64,000 nucleotides of DNA from JBKCUI01 sp052161605 (GTDB lineage Bacteria; Planctomycetota; Planctomycetia; Pirellulales; Pirellulaceae): NCBI GenBank assembly GCA_052161605.1, contig CP197409.1, one strand, 5' to 3'. Position 1 is the first letter of the stretch. The number at the start of each line of letters is the position of its first letter. Under the pieces are notes generated by a model. It was not told the origin of the DNA and did no database searches. It saw only the letters and a list, made by a program, of their open reading frames with translations. Below are positions 7,748 through 17,401 of the stretch, in pieces. A program made the translations under genes and the position numbers.

Positions 7748-8668
7748 CTATCTTGAATAGAAATGGTTCAGATCCAGAAAGCTGTTCTGGAATTCACGAA
7801 GGGCACTCACAATCCACTCGAACTTGGATTGAGTCGCCACTTTTATGCCTGCAAACGAACTTGGGGCCGCCGTTTCTGCCGGGCGGCGGCTTGCCAAAAA
7901 AGCATCGATGCAACAGGCATCGATCCCTGAACCAAGCCACCGTATCCAGTCGCGGGCATCGGTTGTCGGTGCAGTTAACCACAGCTTGGTCGTCGCGCGC
8001 GAATCTTTTCTAGCCCGGACGGCTGCATTCACACTCGCGACTAGATCGGCTTCGAGCTCCAACCAAGCTCCAGGCTTGAGTTGGGTGACACTGCCGGCAA
8101 CGAGCTCGATGTAATCGAAACCGCTGTCGATAAGAAATCGTACATCGTCATAGACGGTACGGTTCAGCGCAATCACCGCTGCTCCCAATGGAACACCCTC
8201 AGGAACCATCTCCCGGATTGCTTTCACCTTTTTCGTCATCTGCTCGGGGGTGCCAATCTCCGGGTGAGCATTGGCCTTCCAAAACGAGTAAGCAGACGGC
8301 AAATGATTCGCATGAGGCTGCCCAAAAAACTGAAACTGTACCGTGCAAGCATTCAACAGCTCTGCGGCGTCGATCGGAGCTCCCACTCCGACTGTGGCCA
8401 CTCTCATGGGAAGACTTTCCCAACCAGAACCCGGCTTCGGCTTGCTCAGCCAGGGCAATCCGTAATTGCCAAAGCTTGATACGAAATGATCGGCAATCCC
8501 ATCCTCGAAATCCAAGTGATTCAAGAACCTGGAATAGGCAGGCAAGCCGAGTTCGACTTCATGCCCTTCGGGGCCGCTTAACGTCCAGCGATCCAATTGC
8601 CCCTCAGGCATAAAGAGACCTGGGGGCGAATCGAATCGCGCTGTTAGTGGGATAGGTTCATATGCCAT
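7748..8668 (-). CDS. hypothetical protein, probable TIM-barrel fold
   Basis: I cannot name this 306-residue cytosolic protein. The middle reads like a flavin-type TIM barrel: TPEQMTKKVKAIREMVPEGVPLGAAVIALN, then FLIDSGFDYIELVAG, resembling strand-helix units of dihydroorotate dehydrogenase or glutamate synthase barrels. No flavin-binding or catalytic motif can be pointed to with confidence. It begins 11 bp after the stop of the 6-phosphogluconate dehydrogenase gene on the same strand, so the two are very likely co-transcribed, hinting at carbohydrate or redox metabolism. It converges with the hsdR stump. Confidence 0.65.
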   Translation of the reverse strand: MAYEPIPLTARFDSPPGLFMPEGQLDRWTLSGPEGHEVELGLPAYSRFLNHLDFEDGIADHFVSSFGNYGLPWLSKPKPGSGWESLPMRVATVGVGAPIDAAELLNACTVQFQFFGQPHANHLPSAYSFWKANAHPEIGTPEQMTKKVKAIREMVPEGVPLGAAVIALNRTVYDDVRFLIDSGFDYIELVAGSVTQLKPGAWLELEADLVASVNAAVRARKDSRATTKLWLTAPTTDARDWIRWLGSGIDACCIDAFLASRRPAETAAPSSFAGIKVATQSKFEWIVSALREFQNSFLDLNHFYSR

Positions 8669-8679
8669 TGCGAAACTGC

Positions 8680-10155
8680 TTACTCTGGCTTCTTACGCAG
8701 TTCGAGCCACTCGCTATGGAATGTTCCCTCCATGTCGACTCTTTGGTAAGTGTGTGCACCGAAGTAGTCGCGTTGGGCTTGTAATAGATTCGCTGGCAGA
8801 CTGGCTAGTCGATAACTGTCGTAGTAAGCCAAAGCCGTGGTGAAGGCTGGTGCAGGTAGCCCAAGATGGGTTGCGGCCATAACCACAGCTCGCCATGATT
8901 CTTGTGCCACCTCGATCGCTTGCTGGAAATAAGGATAGATCAACAAGTTTTCAAGATCTGGCTGCGCGTCAAAGGCTTCTTTGATTCGGTCCAAGAACTG
9001 AGCTCGGATGATACATCCACCTCGCCACAGCAGGGCGCAGTCACCATAGTTCAAGTCCCATTTATGCTCCTTGCTAGCCTCTTGCAACTGAACAAAGCCT
9101 TGTGCGTACGAGCAAATCTTCGAAGCGTACAACGCCTGCTTAACCGCCTCGACAAACGCTTTCTTTTCGCTCACCAACGACTTGACTGCGTTGTCAAAGG
9201 TCTTGTTGTGGGAAGCGTTCGGAGCTGGCAAAATCTTGCTCGCTCGTACGCGTGCATCCTTCATAGCGGACAAGCAGCGAGCGTAAACGGCGGTTGTAAC
9301 CAGCGTACTGGGAACCCCGAGATCTAGGGCGAGTTGGCTCATCCATTTACCCGTCCCCTTGGCACCCGCTTTATCCAGGATCTTGTCGACCAGATAGCCA
9401 CCTTTGCCCTGATCATCCATGACGCTGAAGATGTCGCGGGAAATCTCAATTAGGTAACTCTGGAGTTCACCTTGATTCCAATCTGTAAAGACATCGTACA
9501 GCTCGTCGTTGGTGAGTCCGGCTGCTTCTTTCAGGAGATAGTAGGCCTCGCAAATGAGCTGCATGTCGCCATACTCGATCCCATTGTGAACCATCTTGAC
9601 GTAGTGTCCGGCACCGCGTGGTCCAACCCATTCGCAACAGGGAATATCGTTGTTCGGTCCCACCTTGGCAGCGATCGATTGGAAGATCGGCTTGATAGTC
9701 TCCCAAGCCGCTTTGCTACCACCGGGCATCAAGCTTGGCCCTTTGAGTGCCCCCTCTTCTCCGCCGGAAACGCCTGAACCAACGAACAGCAAACCTTTGC
9801 TCTCAACGTACTGAGTACGACGCTCGGTATCAGCGAAATGAGTGTTGCCGCCATCGATGAGAATGTCGCCAGGCTCCAAGTGAGGGAGCAATTGCTCGAT
9901 GAGATCGTCAACAGCGGGACCAGCTTTGACCAACATCATGACAAAGCGTGGGCGTTTAAGATTCTTTACCAGGTCGACGATCGAGTGGCAGCCAACGAAA
10001 TTCTTTCCCGCAGCTCGCCCTTTGATCAATTCGTCCACCTTGTCTGTCGTGCGATTGAAAACGGCGACCCGATAGCCACGGCTTTCCACGTTGAGGGCAA
10101 GGTTTTCGCCCATGACAGCCAGGCCAATCAATCCAAAATCGCAAAGGTCACTCAT
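8680..10155 (-). CDS. gnd: 6-phosphogluconate dehydrogenase, decarboxylating
   Basis: The 491-residue enzyme converts 6-phosphogluconate to ribulose 5-phosphate and CO2 while reducing NADP+, the oxidative step of the pentose phosphate pathway. The N-terminal Rossmann motif is GLIGLAVMGENLALN, with VFNRTTDK for NADP. The substrate-binding signature is present (DGGNTHFADTERR, GSGVSGGEEGALKGPSLMPGG, HYVKMVHNGIEYGDMQLI), as is the C-terminal tail with HSEWLELR. The length is normal. It is the first gene of a probable two-gene operon with the TIM-barrel protein. A 300-bp divergent region with a palindrome lies upstream. Confidence 0.95.
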   Translation of the reverse strand: MSDLCDFGLIGLAVMGENLALNVESRGYRVAVFNRTTDKVDELIKGRAAGKNFVGCHSIVDLVKNLKRPRFVMMLVKAGPAVDDLIEQLLPHLEPGDILIDGGNTHFADTERRTQYVESKGLLFVGSGVSGGEEGALKGPSLMPGGSKAAWETIKPIFQSIAAKVGPNNDIPCCEWVGPRGAGHYVKMVHNGIEYGDMQLICEAYYLLKEAAGLTNDELYDVFTDWNQGELQSYLIEISRDIFSVMDDQGKGGYLVDKILDKAGAKGTGKWMSQLALDLGVPSTLVTTAVYARCLSAMKDARVRASKILPAPNASHNKTFDNAVKSLVSEKKAFVEAVKQALYASKICSYAQGFVQLQEASKEHKWDLNYGDCALLWRGGCIIRAQFLDRIKEAFDAQPDLENLLIYPYFQQAIEVAQESWRAVVMAATHLGLPAPAFTTALAYYDSYRLASLPANLLQAQRDYFGAHTYQRVDMEGTFHSEWLELRKKPE

Positions 10156-10458
10156 TTGTTTTCAAAACTCTATTGGTGAGAGAACGCTCAAGACGAAATG
10201 CTAGCTAAAAGTGAAGCATCCACGACTTTTTGTGCTGGAACGCGAAACGCGATTGAAAGCAGTCTACGCGTTTGCATTCAAAAAATCTCCGGGGATTTTA
10301 GTCAGAATAGGAGATCTGAGCAACTATTGCTCAGACTGATCTTTCCGTTAGTTGGCCCGATTTGATAAGACCGCAGTTGATAAATAGATGAACCGACTGG
10401 CTCGAGAAAAGTCGTGCTTACGTTCCAAAGGTGATAGATTACGGATGGATCCAATCAA
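10156..10458. other. divergent intergenic region
   Basis: About 300 bp between gnd (leftward) and the DUF11-type gene (rightward). Apart from the palindrome at 10312-10340 I see no defined promoter, repeat or small gene. Confidence 0.5.
10312..10340. promoter_or_regulatory. palindrome in divergent promoter region
   Basis: CTGAGCAA (10316-10323) and TTGCTCAG (10327-10334) form a perfect 8-bp inverted repeat around CTA, and AGATC/GATCT extend the symmetry imperfectly outward. It lies between two divergent genes and downstream of neither, so an operator is more likely than a terminator, though no regulator is implied. Confidence 0.45.
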
Positions 10459-12918
10459 ATGCACAATCCGAGAATGAGATCGATTGTACTTATATCCAGT
10501 GGTGTGATTGGAATTGGAGTCATGATCCTGTTGGCCGTGGCTCTCGCTCAACGGGACTCTCGGCAAGAAAACAAGCTAGCTCACCAAGCGGCGGGCTCGA
10601 TACAGCCTAAGAAAGCTCAGGGAATCCCCATGGATCCCGAGTGGGAGGAATATGCTTGGCCCCCAGCACCTATCGTCCGAGGCAATGACTCGCCACTCGG
10701 CAGCCACAGTGGAACAGCCAGGGATCGCAACAATCCGTTTCGCTCGCCCGCAGCCGCCCTGACCGCGTTCTCCAACCAGCAGCGCAGTGGTTCGCTTGCA
10801 GAGCCTCCACCACTGCAATACCGTCCGCTTCCGACCGGTGGATTGTCCGGGGGGCCTGGATTGGATTCCTCACCTGCTAGCTTGCCAAGCCTGCCACAGA
10901 ACGATCTGTCGTCCGAGCTCCCTTCTGCAAATCGCCCGAATTCACTGATGCCGGCTCCCCCAAACTCCTTGAGAAGTACTGAGGAGGAGAACGACGACGA
11001 CGAACTGCCATCTCTTCCAACGCTAGGCTCTCCGTCAGCAGCCCCACCGAGGGCATCGCTATCGGACATGCAACAACTGCCTAGCAGCAGCCCTTTCCAA
11101 GGCAATAATCTTCGACCAGCCAACCCCGCAGCATCAAACGATCTCGATGATTCACTGCCGGATCTACCGTCAGCCGCAATCTTGCCAACACAAACAGCTC
11201 CGCCGGCTTTTTCCGGCTCCGCTCCGACGCCCTTCCCCGGCTCCGCTGCGCCGGTTCTACCCGGTCCGATGCCCGTGCCGCAGCAGAACACCCTGCAAAC
11301 GAACGCTCCGCAAACAAACGCCCCCGCTCCGCTCCCAGACCAACCGCCCGCTGCCGTGAGGATGCAACCTCCCCGGCTGGAGGATCTCTCGCCAAGTGAG
11401 CCTGCAAGCCCCAGCAATTCTGGCTTCCCTAGCTCTGGCAGCCCAGCTGCATCAGCGACCGCCAGCCCGCAGGCTTTCGGCGAAGTTCGCACAGCCGGCC
11501 CTTTTAAAGCCTTTACCAGCCCATCCCCAGGAGTTCGGCAGCTAGAGGGGTCGCAAAACCCCAACATCGAGATTCAAAAGCGAGCCCCCGCCGAGGTCCA
11601 AGTCGGTCTACCAGCCACGATAACACTCCTCGTTCGGAATGTCGGAAACGCAACCGCCTTTGATGTGCGAGTCTCCGATTCGGTCCCGCAAGGAGCAAAG
11701 CTAACACGCACCACCCCCGAAGCGAAATCGGATGGCCAAGGCAATTTGATCTGGGAACTCGGCCAGTTCAAAGCAGGAGCCGAACAAGTTCTTACTATGG
11801 AGATCGTTCCCGAAACCGAAGGAGAGCTTGGATCGGTCGCGAGCGTACAATTTGCGGCCCAAGCCTCGGTCCGAACGATGAGCACTTTGCCTAAGCTGCA
11901 TGTCAAGCAAACCAGCGCATCATCCGTCCTAGGGGGCGACTCCGAAGTGATCAAGATCGAGGTCGCCAACCACGGCACGGGAACTGCCCGAAACGTGCGG
12001 CTGGAAGCAGAACTCCCCTCGAACATGCGACATGCATCCGGCTCGACTGCGCTCGACACGGACGGTATCGACCTGGCACCTGGCGACTCCTTTCAGATGG
12101 AACTAGAACTTACCGCCGTGACAGCGGGGGCAGCCACGAGCCGAATCAAGGCCGTCTCAGACAACGCAGCACCCTTCGAATCGGTTGCTTCAATCGACGT
12201 CATCCAGCCTAAACTAGAGCTTGGTATCGAGGGACCTCGATTGAGATACCTCGAGCGTCAAGCGACCTACAAAGTCCAGGTCCAGAATACCGGTAATGCC
12301 ATGGCGAAAGGCATAAGGCTCGTCGTTTATCTCCCGCGTGGATTGCAGTTTAACAGTGCCGCTAACGACGGAACCTACTTTCCAGAACAACACTCGGTGG
12401 AGTGGTATCTAGAGGAATTGAACGCCGGTCGATCGGCGACAACGGAGCTATCGGTCCTCCCCGTTCAAGAAGGAGATTTTGTGCTTCGAATGCATGGAAC
12501 CGCTGCCCGAGTTCGTGCCGATGCCATCGACAAGAAGGTGCAAGTCGAAGGTCAAAGCGAATTGTATTTTAGCATTGCCGACGATAACGATCCCATCGAA
12601 CGGGATGGGCTCACAACCTACATCGTCAAGGTGTCCAATTCTGGGGCCCGACCCGATAGCGATGTTTCATTGATCGTGGAACTGCCAGAAGGAGCCAGTG
12701 TAGAACAGGTTCACGCGCCAGTAGACTATCGCGTGGAGGGACGCACTGTCGTATTCGCCCCGATCGCCAACCTGCAACCGAGAGCCCAGCAAACCTATAG
12801 GCTATCGGTGCGCCACACTCGCGAGGGCTTGCTGCTAACGAGAGCCCAACTCAAGAGCCGCAACCGACCCGTTGCCGTCAGCAAGGAAGAAAGCACCGAA
12901 GTCTATATCGATCAGTAA
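10459..12918 (+). CDS. membrane-anchored Pro-rich protein with DUF11-type repeats
   Basis: This 819-residue protein begins with an uncleaved-looking membrane anchor (IVLISSGVIGIGVMILLAVALA, residues about 6-27). Residues about 40-350 are a disordered stretch rich in Pro, Ser, Ala and Asn, with acidic patches. From about 360 to the end come four immunoglobulin-like beta-sandwich repeats of the DUF11/CARDB kind, each with the hallmark phrases VRNVGNATAFDVRVSDSVP, VANHGTGTARNVRLEAELP, VQNTGNAMAKGIRLVVYLP and VSNSGARPDSDVSLIVELP. Such proteins are cell-surface adhesive or structural stalks. A second ATG at 10474 is an equally plausible start. It is followed 165 bp later by another exported protein. 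Confidence 0.8.
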   Translation: MHNPRMRSIVLISSGVIGIGVMILLAVALAQRDSRQENKLAHQAAGSIQPKKAQGIPMDPEWEEYAWPPAPIVRGNDSPLGSHSGTARDRNNPFRSPAAALTAFSNQQRSGSLAEPPPLQYRPLPTGGLSGGPGLDSSPASLPSLPQNDLSSELPSANRPNSLMPAPPNSLRSTEEENDDDELPSLPTLGSPSAAPPRASLSDMQQLPSSSPFQGNNLRPANPAASNDLDDSLPDLPSAAILPTQTAPPAFSGSAPTPFPGSAAPVLPGPMPVPQQNTLQTNAPQTNAPAPLPDQPPAAVRMQPPRLEDLSPSEPASPSNSGFPSSGSPAASATASPQAFGEVRTAGPFKAFTSPSPGVRQLEGSQNPNIEIQKRAPAEVQVGLPATITLLVRNVGNATAFDVRVSDSVPQGAKLTRTTPEAKSDGQGNLIWELGQFKAGAEQVLTMEIVPETEGELGSVASVQFAAQASVRTMSTLPKLHVKQTSASSVLGGDSEVIKIEVANHGTGTARNVRLEAELPSNMRHASGSTALDTDGIDLAPGDSFQMELELTAVTAGAATSRIKAVSDNAAPFESVASIDVIQPKLELGIEGPRLRYLERQATYKVQVQNTGNAMAKGIRLVVYLPRGLQFNSAANDGTYFPEQHSVEWYLEELNAGRSATTELSVLPVQEGDFVLRMHGTAARVRADAIDKKVQVEGQSELYFSIADDNDPIERDGLTTYIVKVSNSGARPDSDVSLIVELPEGASVEQVHAPVDYRVEGRTVVFAPIANLQPRAQQTYRLSVRHTREGLLLTRAQLKSRNRPVAVSKEESTEVYIDQ

Positions 12919-13083
12919 AGCCAACCAAAAGATTCGCAGAAAAGACTTGCCAGGCCAATCCAAGACGTCGACAATCCATTGTACAAAGAATGTCGAGCAT
13001 AGAATGTCGAGGCTAGCACACTGGCGAGTGCCCCTCGGTTCTCGAGATGCAAGTAGCCTAACACTTACGGAAACCAGCTAGCT

Positions 13084-14154
13084 ATGTCGAATCGCAGGCC
13101 TACACAAGACCGCAGAAGCTTTCTTTCGGGGCTTGGACTAGCGAGTATGGGATTGGGAATCGCCCCGGCGTTTGCCACTCCGGCGCAGCGAACACCGGAT
13201 CGAAATCCAGATTGGGAGAGTGCGATTCGGCGAGGGCTCGACTATTTGACCAGAACCCAATCGAGTCGGGGACAATGGAACACTCCACCGTATCCCGTTG
13301 CAATCGGGGCATTGGCTGGAACGGCCATGATTTGCAGCGGGTCCACCATAACCCAGGGACCTTATTCCAAATACATTGCACGCGCGGTCGACTACCTAAT
13401 CAGTCAGTGCCAGCCGAACGGACTCATCGGAGACCCCATCAACGACTCTCGCTACACCTATGGGCACGGTTTCTCGATGCTATTTCTCTCGCAAGTGCTC
13501 GGCGAAGAGGGGCTTCAAGATCGACGGGACGATTTGGTTGAAGTTTTAACTAAGGCTGTCAAATTTTGCGGTCAAGCACAAACTCCGGACGGTGGATGGG
13601 GGTACCTGAGTGCAAAGGACGACAACAACTTTGACGAGGGGTCGACGACCATCACGCAGGTGCAAGGTCTCAGGGGTTGCAGGAACGCCGGAATCCCCGT
13701 CCCCAACGAGATCATCGAGGCCGCTAAGCGTTACATCTACAAATGCCAAAACGACGACGGCGGGATTAGCTACTCCAGCCAGCAGATGGGAAGCTCTCGG
13801 CCTGCCATTACCGCTGCGAGCCTAGCTGCCCTCTACAATGCTGGCGACTACGATAGCAAGAAAGTTCCAGAGATGCTGGCATATTGTCGAAATGCTTTGT
13901 ACTCGATCACTGCTGGAGAATCGCTTTTTGGACACTGGCACTACACGTATTTGTACTACTCGCAGGTGGTCTACCGCCAAGGCGATGAGGAATGGATCCC
14001 GTTCCGAAATAGGCTCTACGATCGGATCGTTTCTGAGCAATCCAGCGACGGTGGCTGGGACGTCGAGGGAGGGATACACAAGGTCTACACGACGGCGTGC
14101 AGCCTAATCATGCTGCAGCTCGACAAAGGTTATTTACCTATCTTTCAGCGTTAA
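13084..14154 (+). CDS. exported prenyltransferase/squalene-oxidase repeat (alpha/alpha toroid) protein
   Basis: The 356-residue protein carries a Tat-type signal (DRRSFLSGLGLASMGLGIAPAFA). The mature part is an alpha/alpha toroid made of repeats with the signature QxxDGGWG: RTQSSRGQW, QCQPNGLIGD, QTPDGGWGYL, QNDDGGISY and QSSDGGWDV. That fold is shared by terpene cyclases, protein prenyltransferase beta subunits and complement-like proteins. The catalytic DXDD motif of squalene-hopene cyclases is not visible, so I infer a binding or structural role outside the cytoplasm. Planctomycetes encode many such proteins. Confidence 0.8.
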   Translation: MSNRRPTQDRRSFLSGLGLASMGLGIAPAFATPAQRTPDRNPDWESAIRRGLDYLTRTQSSRGQWNTPPYPVAIGALAGTAMICSGSTITQGPYSKYIARAVDYLISQCQPNGLIGDPINDSRYTYGHGFSMLFLSQVLGEEGLQDRRDDLVEVLTKAVKFCGQAQTPDGGWGYLSAKDDNNFDEGSTTITQVQGLRGCRNAGIPVPNEIIEAAKRYIYKCQNDDGGISYSSQQMGSSRPAITAASLAALYNAGDYDSKKVPEMLAYCRNALYSITAGESLFGHWHYTYLYYSQVVYRQGDEEWIPFRNRLYDRIVSEQSSDGGWDVEGGIHKVYTTACSLIMLQLDKGYLPIFQR

Positions 14155-14501
14155 CATTGCCATCATTCACAAGAATACTCGTAGAAAAAGCGATTTATCT
14201 ATTGACTCCCCGGGAACATAGTCCGATAATTAAGTATCGATGAATGAACAGGTCGTCTGTGTTTCTCTCAATGGATCCGTCTTTTAGAGATCTGATAGTC
14301 TGCTGGTTTGACTCGGTAAAGTTTAGCGATTCGGCGATTTTAGATCGAACATGTGTTTCGATTACTGAATTAGCTTCTTCTTAGGTTTTCTGATTTGCTC
14401 GCGTTGTCGCCAAGATTTTGTGGTTGGTCGGTCTTTGTACCGATAGAGATTGCTTGTCTGTTGCTTGATGATCGATGTGTGGATTGGATAGGAGTGTTAT
14501 T
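14155..14501 (+). other. long leader region of the RRM gene
   Basis: About 350 bp upstream of the RNA-binding protein gene hold no gene. The sequence is AT-richer than its surroundings, with T-rich tracts after 14330. This would suit a long structured 5' untranslated region as found before cold-inducible RNA-binding protein genes, but no known motif is recognised. Confidence 0.4.
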
Positions 14502-14885
14502 GTGACGAATATTTATGTAGGAAATCTTTCATTTCGTGCGACAGAAGCGGATTTGCGTGATGCATTCTCCCGTTACGGCGATGTGACCAAGGCGAGCATT
14601 ATCATGGATCGCGAAACCGGTCGCTCCCGCGGCTTCGGCTTCGTAGAGATGGGCAATTCGCAAGAAGCCCGTGATGCGATCGAAGCTTTGAATGGAACTA
14701 CGCTTGCAGATCGTGAGATCTCCTGCAACGAAGCTCGCGAGCGAGAAAGCCGACCTTCGGGCGGCGGCGGATATGGTGGTGGTGGCCGCAGCGGTGGCGG
14801 CGGCGGATACGGTGGTGGTGGCGGCGGCGGCGGATACGGCGGTGGACGTCGTGAGCAATCCGGCGGTCGCGGTGGTCGCTACTAA
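14502..14885 (+). CDS. RRM-type RNA-binding protein with glycine-rich tail
   Basis: The protein begins at GTG 14502, chosen because AGGAG lies 7 bp upstream and the RRM starts right there; an ATG at 14475 would add nine residues before the domain. Residues 2-80 form one RNA recognition motif with RNP2 (IYVGNL) and RNP1 (RGFGFVEM). Residues about 87-127 are a Gly/Arg/Tyr-rich tail with GGGGYGGGG repeats. This is the small cold-regulated RNA-binding type found in cyanobacteria and planctomycetes, which binds single-stranded RNA and acts as an RNA chaperone. It is monocistronic, ending at a strong terminator, with a long leader upstream. Confidence 0.92.
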   Translation: MTNIYVGNLSFRATEADLRDAFSRYGDVTKASIIMDRETGRSRGFGFVEMGNSQEARDAIEALNGTTLADREISCNEARERESRPSGGGGYGGGGRSGGGGGYGGGGGGGGYGGGRREQSGGRGGRY

Positions 14886-14916
14886 GCGATTCCGAAGCCC
14901 GAACAAATAAAACAAC

Positions 14917-14948
14917 GAAAACACCGGTGATCATCGCCGGTGTTTTTT
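14917..14948 (+). terminator. rho-independent terminator
   Basis: ACACCGG (14921-14927) and CCGGTGT (14937-14943) pair around a 9-nt loop and are followed by a run of T. It closes the RRM gene. The A-rich left flank means it could also end transcripts of the convergent comM gene. Confidence 0.88.
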
Positions 14949-15001
14949 ATTGGCCAACCAAGATAAGTATTCCCTACGCAGGCATATGCTCGGGCTGCAC
15001 G

Positions 15002-16540
15002 CTAATGAAAAATATCGCGATCCAGCATGCGGTAGTTGATCGCTTCTTCGATGTGGTGCGGTTCGATCGACTCGCTGGATTCTAAATCGGCAATCGTCCT
15101 TGCAACCCGCAAGATCTTATCGTGGGCACGGGCGGATAAGCCCATATCGGTCACAGCAGCTCGCATTCGCTCGCGCTGAATCGTCCCGAGTTTGCAATGC
15201 TCACGGATTTCGCGGCTGCTCATCTTGGCATTGGAACGCGTTGTCGATTTCGCAAAACGTAGATCTTGCATTGCTCGAGCCACATCGACCTCGGCTCGCA
15301 TCTCGGCGCTACTGCGACCGGGTGGACCGGCTGACAGCTCATTAAACGACACGGCTGGCACCTCGATATGAATATCGATTCGATCTAATAGGGGACCTGA
15401 GATCCTCCCCATATAGCGTTCAATCTGCGGCGCTGTGCAGTTACATGATCTGCGAGGATCCGTGCGGTAACCGCACGGACAAGGGTTTAGGGCGGCCACC
15501 ATCATACACTGCGCTGGAAATGTGGTGCTCCGCATCGCACGGGATATCGTGACAACGCCGTCTTCGAGAGGCTGCCGCATCACTTCCAGCGTCTTGCGAT
15601 TAAATTCGGGTAACTCATCCAGAAACAACACTCCATGGTTTGCCAAGGACACTTCACCCGGTGCGGGCGGGCTACCCCCACCGACCAAACCAGCATCGCT
15701 TATCGTGTGGTGAGGAGAGCGAAACGGACGCTGTGCCATGAGAGCTTGACCTGTTTGCAAACGACCCAATGCGGAATAAACTCGCGTGGTCTCGATAGAC
15801 TCCTCCGCAGACAACATGGGAAGAATCGATGGCAATCGCTTGGCTAGCATAGTCTTGCCTGACCCAGGTGGTCCTAGCATGAGGAGGTTATGAGAGCCAG
15901 CAGCGGCGATGGTGAGTGCTCGTTTGGCCATGTCCTGTCCACGCACATCGCTAAAGTCTATGTCATATTGCGAGAACGTCGCAAACAACTCATCGAGCCT
16001 CGAGGGAACGGGATCGATGTCGAGCTGACCATTGAGGAAGCCGACTGCTTCTTGCAAGGTATGAACAGGGATGATTTCAAGCGATTCGACAACGGCTGCT
16101 TCTTGTGCGTTGACGGCAGGGACGATCATACCCTTGATGCCAGGCTGTTTAGCAGCAGCCATGGCCATCGAGAGAATTCCTTTGACGCTTCGCATGTGCC
16201 CTTCGAGAGACAGTTCGCCGACGGCTGCGTATTGGCCAAAGCGATTGGAATCGAGCTGATTGGATACTGAGAGTATGCCGAGCGATATAGGCAGATCAAA
16301 GCTGGAGGCTTGTTTCGGGAGTTCTGCGGGTGCCAGGTTTATGACGATTCTATCATGAGGGATCATGAATCCAGCGTTGTGCATGGCGCGTTCCACCCGA
16401 TGGGTACTTTCGCGGACAGCTTGTTCGGGTAGACCGACCAGAACGGTTTTAGGAAGAGCAGCCGGCGAGAGGTCAACTTCTACCTCGACCGGTAGAGCTT
16501 CGATTCCAAGCAAGGAATAAGTATGGAGCTTGGCCAACAT
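15002..16540 (-). CDS. comM: ComM/YifB family Mg-chelatase-like AAA+ ATPase
   Basis: The 512-residue protein has the family's three parts: an N-terminal Lon-protease-like ChlI domain (residues about 1-170), an AAA+ core with Walker A GPPGSGKTML near residue 225 and Walker B FLDELPEF, and a C-terminal lid with a four-cysteine zinc-like cluster (CPCGYRTDPRRSCNC). ComM is a hexameric helicase that drives branch migration during natural transformation in other bacteria, and YifB homologues are widespread. The length is typical. No competence genes are nearby. It is transcribed alone, convergent with the RRM gene. Confidence 0.93.
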   Translation of the reverse strand: MLAKLHTYSLLGIEALPVEVEVDLSPAALPKTVLVGLPEQAVRESTHRVERAMHNAGFMIPHDRIVINLAPAELPKQASSFDLPISLGILSVSNQLDSNRFGQYAAVGELSLEGHMRSVKGILSMAMAAAKQPGIKGMIVPAVNAQEAAVVESLEIIPVHTLQEAVGFLNGQLDIDPVPSRLDELFATFSQYDIDFSDVRGQDMAKRALTIAAAGSHNLLMLGPPGSGKTMLAKRLPSILPMLSAEESIETTRVYSALGRLQTGQALMAQRPFRSPHHTISDAGLVGGGSPPAPGEVSLANHGVLFLDELPEFNRKTLEVMRQPLEDGVVTISRAMRSTTFPAQCMMVAALNPCPCGYRTDPRRSCNCTAPQIERYMGRISGPLLDRIDIHIEVPAVSFNELSAGPPGRSSAEMRAEVDVARAMQDLRFAKSTTRSNAKMSSREIREHCKLGTIQRERMRAAVTDMGLSARAHDKILRVARTIADLESSESIEPHHIEEAINYRMLDRDIFH

Positions 16541-17401
16541 GGGAGCGTCTCAACGAAAAGGAGCTTAGCAGCGACAAACAAGTAGCAAAATCAACGGGCT
16601 GCCAGTTTAGCACGACCACGGTGGCTTGTGTTTGATGGGGGCTGCAAAAAATAATCTTCAAACCCTATTCGTTTGCGTCGGATTGGTAGCCCATCTGGCC
16701 ACAGATTGGATAGGGTTGCTGACGTGCTGTCCAAAGACTTCGCGACTTCGGCACCGACGGACACGGCAGTGCACGGGTCCTTTACGATCTGGCAGGGGTC
16801 ATAGCCCGCGATGACCAGCAGCGGAAGCAAGTCCATCAAACAGTTCATTCAGGAGTCTATTAAGCGTAGGATACAGTCGAGACATCCCAAAGGAGGCCCG
16901 TGTAACAAACGCACACTCGACCGACGCTCATCGCTTTGACTGCAACAGTCTTCGAGATTAGTGTTGATTAGTGAAGATTAGTGTTCCCAGCTTCTTCCAG
17001 GTTCGGCATCAATGGGAATCGAAGCAAATGCAGGGTTAAGGAACACCAATCGACGCTAATCATCAAATGGCTGCTTGGTTCCTTGGGCGGGCTCCCGACC
17101 TCGCCATGGGCGTTTGCTACGTTTATCGCCAAGCAGGTGAAGCTCCGATGAAAAAGCCTGCGGCATTCGCCTGCGGTCGAAAAGGGACGCGATTTTAGAC
17201 TCTTGATATGTGGCAGTGACAAGACTTCCTACAGCGTCTCCAACGAAGAAAGCAGAGTAAGTAACGCGAATTGTTCAACCAGCTTTAGAGCTCCATCCAT
17301 TTCTGGTAGAATATAGGCGATGCCAGAACTTTGAAGAATATCCAGGGCAACAGAAAGCTTCACCTTCCTCCTTTCAATACCACGACGGACAAACTGCCAT
17401 T
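16541..17401. other. gene-free stretch with an iterated-unit palindrome
   Basis: About 860 bp with no credible gene. Short frames on both strands lack recognisable content and ribosome-binding sites. The notable content is the palindrome at 16956-17064, plus two direct copies of GCCTGCGG near 17157-17177. Confidence 0.55.
16956..17064. repeat. palindrome with GATTAGTGTT direct repeats in its arms
   Basis: The left arm has three 10-bp units (GATTAGTGTT, GATTAGTGAA, GATTAGTGTT; 16956-16985) ending in CC. The right arm (17040-17064) has the reverse complements of two diverged units (AACACCAATC, GACGCTAATC) preceded by GG. The spacer is about 52 bp. This two-level design, direct units inside inverted arms, recurs in two other palindrome families in the window. 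Confidence 0.75.

Noticed and set aside
10617..11567. Open frame of 316 codons on the minus strand
   Set aside because: It is antisense to the Pro/Ser-rich part of the DUF11-type protein; its Gly/Ser/Arg-rich content is the mirror of that composition, and it has no ribosome-binding site or family likeness.
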